DNA from: Metaphire vulgaris
Lineage: Eukaryota > Annelida > Clitellata > Crassiclitellata > Megascolecidae
Assembly (NCBI GenBank): GCA_018105865.1
Contig: CM030833.1
Coordinates: forward strand, 11,765,381 to 11,829,380
Direction: 5' to 3'
DNA length: 64,000 bases
The notes under the pieces are model-generated. The model did not search any database. It saw only the letters and a list, made by a program, of their open reading frames with translations, and was not told where the DNA came from. Shown here one piece after another: positions 60,301 through 64,000 of this stretch (position 1 is the first letter of the stretch; every line of letters begins with the position of its first letter). A program made the translations under genes and the position numbers.

Positions 60301-63300
60301 AGTTAAACACAAGATCCTAGTTGTTTGTGTTGCATTTCTAATGTTTTACCTCCACAAGTGCAAAACTCGAGGCTTGCATTTTGTTTAGTTCTTCAGCTAT
60401 GTTGCAACAGAGAAGAGTCCAGAATATAGACTTCGCCTTCTGACATTCTTCCATCTCTCCGATAGTTTATGTGCAAAGCTGCAGGACCTCTTCATCAAGT
60501 ACGCTCTGCACGTCCTGACAGCTGCTACAGAGTTCCTCGTAGAGAATTGTGGAATTAAGCAGTGTTAGTAAATGTTAGGCATCGTTTTTGATCACTCCTA
60601 ATTTAAATCTTGATCATAGCATAATTCAACAGCTTTAGTGATTGTTATATGCCATACTCTTTGATTTCTTGTGTGATATAAGTTCGTCACTTAGCGTCTG
60701 TACGTGAAGCAAGTTTGGTGTCGGTTGTTTTCACGTGTGCTTTTTCAAATATCATTTATGTTTTCAGTTTTCATGTTGGCCTTTTGTTTATTTTGTTTAT
60801 TATGTTTGCAGTTTCATGGTTCACTGGTGAAGATGCTGACAAGAAAACATGTCTTATGCTAGATTATGTTATCGGATGTCTGCACAAATGTCTCCTTTTC
60901 GACAAGGATGGATCATTTGCTGTTAAATGTGTAAAGAAAGTTATGTTGCCAATAGTAGAACAGGTGAGCTGTCACCACCACTTGTTTCATTGCTGCCAGT
61001 GTGATGTGCATTTCAAGCCATCATTAAGAGCCATCTGCAGATCCTGCAAAATAGGGTTTTCCACAACAGCATCTTGTTGTGATAATGCTCATGTGTTCGA
61101 GGAGTTGTTATGTTTAATGCTTTGTGCAAGGAGCTCTATTCAAATTCCTGAGATACATATTTAGATGAATGGTACTAAATCCAGTTAATGTTGCATTCAA
61201 GTAATTGTTCAGGTGTGATTTAACGTACTTTTGGCATACATGTGGAATGTTTAGTTTCTGATGACATCAACTCTATGTAATAACCATTTATGTAAGCATT
61301 TGCTTCAATGAATGTGCCATTAACTGAGTTTGACTGTAATTACTAAAGCATGAAAATTGATATTCTGCCTAGCTTTGTCTCTATGTTACTATCTTTTCAT
61401 TGTAGCTGGAGAATTTTGTTGGTGGTGAAAATGAATACAAGAACCGAATAACTCAGCACGTTGTTCCATGTATTGGACAGCTTGCTATTGCAGCAAAGAA
61501 AGTGGGCACTTGGAAGGATCTTAGCTACCAAGTTTGCCTAAAATCAAGAAATACTAATGCTGATGTGAGTGATTATTTTGTGTTTCATAATCACCCACTG
61601 TGCATCTAATTGAGATATCTTTGCATTTGTCTTTAGGATTCTATGTTTTTGGCAGTTCTTAATGCAATAAAGTTTCACTGTAGTTTGACTTGTTGTATGG
61701 AGTCTTCTTAGGGAGGACTTTCTTCATCTCCAAAATGTTAAAACTTCCTTTCCAAAATAAGATTACGAGAGTGTGTATCACTGATATAGAACATACCATT
61801 TTTATACAGGCTCATGAGTGACTGGTAGGAAATGAGTTTTTATTCTGGAATTTGATATTTGCTACTGATGTGTTCTGTTGATCTTGTGGTGTGTCATGAT
61901 GTCCAGTTCTTGGTTGATCTTTTGTTGTTAGATATGTAGTATTAAGTGGGTCCCAACTGTCAATAGGGGGTCCGGCCCCTATCCTTCTGATCTTCAAAAA
62001 GTATTAGTTCATATTTCTGCATATACTTTTGTTTTTACTGAAGTCAATTTCTGATACAGACTTTTCATGACTTTGCATAATGAAATTGTGAATTCTTTAC
62101 TTATTGCTTGTAAAGCCATCTGACTCAGCAGGCTTTGTATTAAATCTTGATACTGAATAAGTGAAGATCACCAGTAGTTAACTTTTATGAAAAGCATAGG
62201 GATGTGATCTATTTTCAGTTAAAGTTTTGAGTGATTGAAATTACAATATGTGATGGTGAAATAAAACCTGGCTGTAGTCAGGTTTCAACCCTGAGTATAA
62301 TTAATGATTTGTGTGGTTATTGTGGCTATTTTAAAGTCTGATGCTGAATGATCATTAAAAAATGGATATTTGTGCATTTTGCCCCCTCCCCTGCATCTGT
62401 TCCTAGCTATTCTATCAAGCATCTAGGGCATATATCGATGTTTTACTTCTCAAATAAAACTTTCTATAAAAGTAGGGTGTTTGTGTGACTGTATGTCTTC
62501 TAAATTTTTCTGGGCATCTTTGATCCTTTACTCAAAGGTCTGTAAAGGTAACAAATGTCAGTATTCAGTAAAACTCTGGCTTTGGTTTAGTATCAAAATA
62601 TAACATAGTGTGAGCTAATAAATGATGTGTGCTTAGGTTGCACCTGCCTTTACTGCATGCCCACATTAAAGACTGCTGTAGAAATGTGTAGATCACTAAT
62701 GTAATAAGAGAGGTCGATAGCTGGACACAGCTGGGGGATGAAGACCTGACCTGATAATTGGAAATCAGAATAACCTACTTGACAACATATGCCTAAATAG
62801 TTTTTGATGCTTGTAGGTAAGAATTGCATCGTTGTTAGCGATTGAAGAAATGGCTAGAAGACTTGGCCAGGAGTATGACGCTCTTCTGCCAGAAACCATG
62901 CCATTCTTGGCTGAACTGCTGGAAGGTATTGGCATTAAATGTATATTATGTTGGAATATAAGTGTTATTTTGCTCTTCAGTAGAGCCTCGATATAACTAA
63001 TGTCATGGAAGAGAGCAGATAAGTCAAATGTTCACAGTTAAATGCTATGCATACTGAAAACCAAGTACCATCCATAATATTTTTACTTTTCAATATACTA
63101 TGAGTTTACTCATGCACTATTAATAGATGTCAGTTTTTGTAAAATTAGTCTACAGCCAAAGCCTGAAGCCCTTCACATCTCACCTTTAGCAAATTCTTCT
63201 TTTTTGGGTACTGCTTATTGCTATGCTATCGACCATGGATTTCCTTAGCAAATACAATTCAATAACTGAAAAGTTTATCTGTAGAAGTTCACTGTTTATT

Positions 63301-63645
63301 TAACCATACAGCTAGCTTTGTAGAATTTTTACGCCCCCTTGTGCCCGACGCCCTGGGCCAAATTATCCAGCCCACTGAAAAAAAAAAGGTCATCGGCTCA
63401 ATTTTTATGCCCCCTGGGTCTCCAAAGTAGCACGCGCTTCAGTCCTTATTGCTGGTTCTCTATTACCTCTCCTATTACATGATTCTTGTTGTAACTGTCC
63501 ATTTATATACCATCAGCAGTTTTTAATACACTTTTCATGTTTACATTTTGTAGATGATGATAATGATGTCACTGAAGAATGTCGAAGAATTAAAGGTGTA
63601 ATCGAGGAAATCATTGGCGAATTACTTAATGATTGCTTTGAATAA
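29540..63645 (+). CDS. HEATR1: HEATR1 (UTP10/BAP28), U3 snoRNP/t-UTP component, 39 exons
   Basis: A large HEAT-repeat protein of the nucleolar small-subunit processome. It is needed for rRNA transcription and early 18S processing. Exons: 29540-29687, 30631-30847, 31683-31824, 32695-32796, 33465-33725, 33981-34066, 35309-35537, 35907-35999, 37019-37101, 37815-38017, 39382-39524, 40038-40202, 41143-41314, 41712-41821, 42319-42493, 43081-43265, 44080-44211, 44535-44629, 45815-45940, 46139-46248, 48030-48151, 50533-50661, 51035-51259, 51555-51684, 52329-52447, 53155-53341, 54041-54217, 54830-54970, 56522-56703, 57663-57765, 57918-58000, 58832-58916, 59069-59212, 59933-60037, 60389-60563, 60812-60963, 61406-61564, 62817-62925, 63554-63645. 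All junctions are GT-AG and in phase except a one-base excess in exon 26. The product is about 1,864 residues against 2,144 in human. The N-terminus (MTSSLAQQLKRLS...DSKEAAMLDR) and C-terminal region match the family. Confidence 0.93.
30075..30483 (+). mobile_element. Complete GGGGCTGTCC MITE in HEATR1 intron 1
   Basis: Starts GGGGCTGTCCATTAATTATG and ends with the exact inverse of that terminus. The TIRs extend inward for about 28 bp with one change, and weaker symmetry continues through GACAGTTGTTGACA. The flanks show ATT on both sides, possibly a 3-bp target duplication. Superfamily uncertain. Copies at 22,030-22,405 and 24,576-24,975 are degenerate. Confidence 0.88.
32281..32332 (+). repeat. 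(ATG)n/(ACG)n microsatellite in HEATR1 intron 3
   Basis: Trinucleotide runs GATGATG, then GACGACG, then GATGATG. Confidence 0.85.
35309..43265 (+). CDS. HEATR1: HEATR1 exons 7-16 (residues about 319-838)
   Basis: These encode HEAT-type helical repeats, for example KSSKRIAAVQQLAQMA in exon 7 followed by RLQDEDQKVVLAVLELDE in exon 8. Exons 10-14 align in order with the human middle region. Exon 16 ends with the very basic stretch QLKRLLKRRKF. Joining exon 6 to exon 7 keeps the frame but skips roughly 100-150 residues present in human. The 1.24 kb intron between them shows no candidate exon. Confidence 0.85.
36163..36925. mobile_element. hAT-type MITE in HEATR1 intron 8, interrupted by a non-LTR fragment
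   Basis: CAGTGGCATAGCAGGGG at the left and CTATGCCACTG at the right, flanked by the exact repeat TTGTGTTA (36,155-36,162 and 36,926-36,933). The poly-A/GGTCCTC modules at 36,716-36,738 and 36,820-36,845 match the same MITE family. About 500 bp in the middle is a separate retroelement insertion. Confidence 0.88.
36205..36700 (-). mobile_element. Non-LTR retrotransposon 3' end nested in the MITE
   Basis: The minus-strand translation gives EVFSHVMRKDGIAKLVTTRM, IEGKRNRGRQRRKYLDSL and GNYGTIDIIRTT. This is the C-terminal tail of the same broad class of reverse transcriptase as the element at 48,646. The 3' end is at the low-coordinate side near an AGAAGAAGAA tail (TTCTTCTTCT at 36,208-36,218). 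Confidence 0.75.
38135..38497. mobile_element. hAT-type MITE in HEATR1 intron 10
   Basis: Ends AAGGGGTGTCAAAC and the inverse of CAGGGGTGTCAAAC, with GGCCCGC just inside both. The flanks GGACTAGTT and GGCTAGTT suggest an 8-bp duplication with a one-base change. It is followed by a short tandem of CTAGTTAACTAGTTAGCTAA (38,500-38,575). Confidence 0.75.
38990..39305 (+). mobile_element. Non-LTR retrotransposon 3' end in HEATR1 intron 10
   Basis: The translation contains TWLRTIEADLASQNLGLFTA, then QDGMNWRHIMETATLQRGML and a stop. This is the conserved end of a widespread invertebrate non-LTR family. A (TGG)n tail follows. Confidence 0.75.
42690..42905 (-). mobile_element. Non-LTR retrotransposon C-terminal fragment in HEATR1 intron 15
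   Basis: The minus-strand frame reads VTGPSFWNELPLSTCA and then NLKSNFLIKQLK, the usual ...WNxLP...LKxxLF pattern near the end of CR1/L2-like proteins. Confidence 0.65.
44080..52447 (+). CDS. HEATR1: HEATR1 exons 17-25 (residues about 839-1234)
   Basis: Exon 17 (QQKFVTHLVDFVVKSSEQSMANTV) aligns with a human segment about 150 residues beyond the end of exon 16. Exon 18 ends in the basic linker HKEGGKKRTK, equivalent to the human QQKRRQKMQQKK region. Exons 21-23 contain QVQQQALTLLAF, AIFTFMGTNLVQLDNSY and HIPCHRKLPLFHHLI, all close to the family. Intron 21 holds a duplicated exon 21 and a reverse transcriptase element. Confidence 0.88.
46781..47641. mobile_element. piggyBac-like MITE in HEATR1 intron 20
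   Basis: Starts TTAACCCCTTTACTGG and ends CTGTAAAGGGGTTAA, so both ends are TTAA followed by inverted CCCCTTTAC. TTAA is the piggyBac target. Inside are two related blocks (47,040-47,170 and 47,235-47,360) sharing ACCAGAA and GAAAGCAAAAGC. No transposase remains. Length 861 bp. Confidence 0.8.
47784..47900 (-). mobile_element. Retroelement 3' end with (AAT)n/(ATT)n tail
   Basis: An AAT-to-ATT imperfect palindrome (47,784-47,842) is followed by GACAATTTCTTATGTGCCA. That is the 3'UTR word seen next to the (ATT)n tail at 11,155-11,190. Confidence 0.55.
48537..48645 (+). pseudogene. Broken duplicate of HEATR1 exon 21
   Basis: It matches exon 21 (48,033-48,140) at about 85-90%, including ATTGCATC and CCCAAGTCCAACAGCAGGC. 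The acceptor AG is lost (TTTCATTTCATTTAAAT replaces TTCTAGATAATTTAAAT). The copy stops at GCCTTCATC, exactly where the reverse transcriptase element begins, so it has no donor. Confidence 0.85.
48646..50130 (+). mobile_element. 5'-truncated non-LTR retrotransposon with dead reverse transcriptase
   Basis: Broken frames give EMERKKAAGPDGI, QQYGFKENCGCRHAIYILRA, FIDYKKAFNNVKHNKL and ARQGCGISPEFF. FSDYAAIMT stands where active enzymes have YADD, so the catalytic Asp pair is lost. Further on come LEIYVWSVLLYGAET and the C-terminal RGRQ-like tail. Several stops are present. It starts inside the duplicated exon 21 and ends near an AAAAAAGAAGAAGG tail. Confidence 0.88.
53155..63645 (+). CDS. HEATR1: HEATR1 exons 26-39 (C-terminal part, BP28CT domain)
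   Basis: Exon 26 starts VLKRSEGRKIDEVLENSL in frame, meets TGA at 53,212-53,214, and continues one frame over as RDLILQSLKCLSEATRL...KFWPVLIGKLPKIL. Both halves resemble the human protein, so one extra base sits at about 53,209-53,210. Exon 27 resumes in phase 0, as expected if that base is removed. Exons 32-35 (RVLLPKTAEAFKSLL, LARFFSFIRLHVSKRS, YRLRLLTFFHLSDSLCAKLQDLF) form the BP28CT domain. Exons 37-38 (ITQHVVPCIGQLAIAAKK, LLPETMPFLAELLE) are the most conserved end. The last exon encodes an acidic start (DDDNDVTEE) and stops at 63,643-63,645. Confidence 0.88.
53397..53670 (+). mobile_element. tRNA-derived SINE in HEATR1 intron 26
   Basis: It has a box-A-like TAGTAGAGTGGCAA (about 53,409) and a box B GGTTCGAGTCG (about 53,453). 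A tRNA-unrelated body follows, then a (CTTTA)n tail GGACTTTACTTTACTTAC. The length of about 270 bp fits a SINE. Confidence 0.75.
54282..54355 (+). repeat. (GAT)n microsatellite in HEATR1 intron 27
   Basis: Long GAT/GGT trinucleotide run. Confidence 0.95.
54570..54719. mobile_element. MITE with ACAAAATGTC repeats and exact 8-bp TSD
   Basis: The flanking repeat ACTTAAAC is exact (54,562-54,569 and 54,720-54,727). The ends (CGTGGCCGGACAAAATG and the inverse of GGTGCTAAGGACAAAATG) are imperfect inverted repeats. Each arm has further GACAAAATGT words, and the centre holds GGGTTAGGGTTAGG. Confidence 0.8.
55119..55960 (-). mobile_element. piggyBac-like element with transposase remnant, HEATR1 intron 28
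   Basis: The ends are TTAACTGCTTCACTGCC and the inverse of TTAACCGCTTAATCGCC. On the minus strand, 55,385-55,576 reads YQTNLYATQFI and then TDQSEIKKFIGLMMLLGIIPKP. This matches the N-terminal part of piggyBac (DDE_Tnp_1_7) transposases. The catalytic part is absent. Its length (842 bp) and ends resemble the element at 46,781-47,641. Confidence 0.82.
57121..57453. mobile_element. MITE with TATTTGCACGATTATTACCC ends
   Basis: CTGTATTTGCACGATTATTA at the left is repeated inverted at the right (TAATAATCGTGCAAATACGG). It may be flanked by TA. Internally, ATAACCCGCATACG words recur, and a GC-rich minisatellite (GAGCGCTGACGGGGCGCCGA type) spans about 57,285-57,345. A related fragment with TTTTTGCATA lies at 58,445-58,560. 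Confidence 0.75.
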
Positions 63646-63646
63646 A
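63641..63646 (+). terminator. Possible poly(A) signal overlapping the HEATR1 stop
   Basis: AATAAA overlaps the stop codon (GAATAAATAATT). It would give an extremely short 3'UTR, so a later signal may be the real one. Confidence 0.35.
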
Positions 63647-64000
63647 TAATTTTGCATTCCTTTATGCAAACAGTTTCTTTTCCTAATGCACAAAGATATT
63701 GTATCCTATAAGCAAACTTCTTAGTAGTTTGAGATTTTCAGTTATGGATGTGCAATGTGATGCTGGTGTACAGACTGACGTGGCTTGGTTTGCTGTGTTG
63801 CTTTTTTATGGTGCAGGCTTTTTAATTATGCTTCCGAGTAGATACTGGTGAAAAGATGGGCAAGGAGAAGGGCTGTCTATGTCTCCTTGACATCTGGCAT
63901 CATTGATGTAACAACGAAAGGCTGGGGGCGCCGCCCCACCACCTCCGTATTCGGGATTGGACTGGTCTTGGGATTTGCACAAAATTGTTGAGAATTTTGA
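63647..64000. other. HEATR1 3' flank
   Basis: It contains a GGGGGCGCCGCCCC palindrome at about 63,924. No gene seen. Confidence 0.35.

Overview
This is eukaryotic DNA. Genes have many short exons with GT-AG introns, about half the window is dispersed repeats, and A+T-rich introns are full of simple repeats. The gene set (HEATR1/UTP10, a nanos zinc-finger gene, a GPI-type Ly6 protein) and the repeats (hAT and piggyBac MITEs, several non-LTR families, a tRNA-derived SINE) fit a marine invertebrate animal. I lean to a deuterostome such as an echinoderm, but nothing seen here proves it.

Layout. 1-3,000: repeat remains. 3,103-7,680 (+): a two-exon gene for a small secreted, probably GPI-anchored Ly6/three-finger protein. 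Its 4.2 kb intron holds a non-LTR tail, a mosaic second copy of exon 1 and a 1.4 kb transposon. 7,700-13,450: repeats, including two hAT-type elements with exact 8-bp target duplications. 14,604-15,146 (-): a nanos homologue with a complete double CCHC finger. Pieces of this locus are copied nearby, a 5' piece at 15.8 kb and a probable 3'UTR piece at 20.4 kb. 15,600-26,920: dense transposon landscape with a decayed hAT transposase, many short hAT-type MITEs and a 1.9 kb element carrying two nested MITEs. 26,930-29,539: sparse sequence in front of HEATR1. 29,540-63,645 (+): HEATR1 in 39 exons, apparently complete at both ends.

The HEATR1 model joins in phase throughout and predicts about 1,864 residues. 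One exon (26) carries a one-base frameshift. Two blocks present in the human protein (together about 280 residues) are not found. Its introns hold piggyBac-like and hAT-like MITEs, non-LTR fragments, a SINE and a broken copy of exon 21.

The three genes are not functionally linked: ribosomal RNA processing (HEATR1), germline translational repression (nanos) and cell-surface biology (Ly6). I found no clearly new gene system. The most unusual signals are a poly-T/GTCA module shared by MITE families with unrelated ends, the Ly6 exon 1/transposon mosaic, and templated copies of nanos locus sequence.
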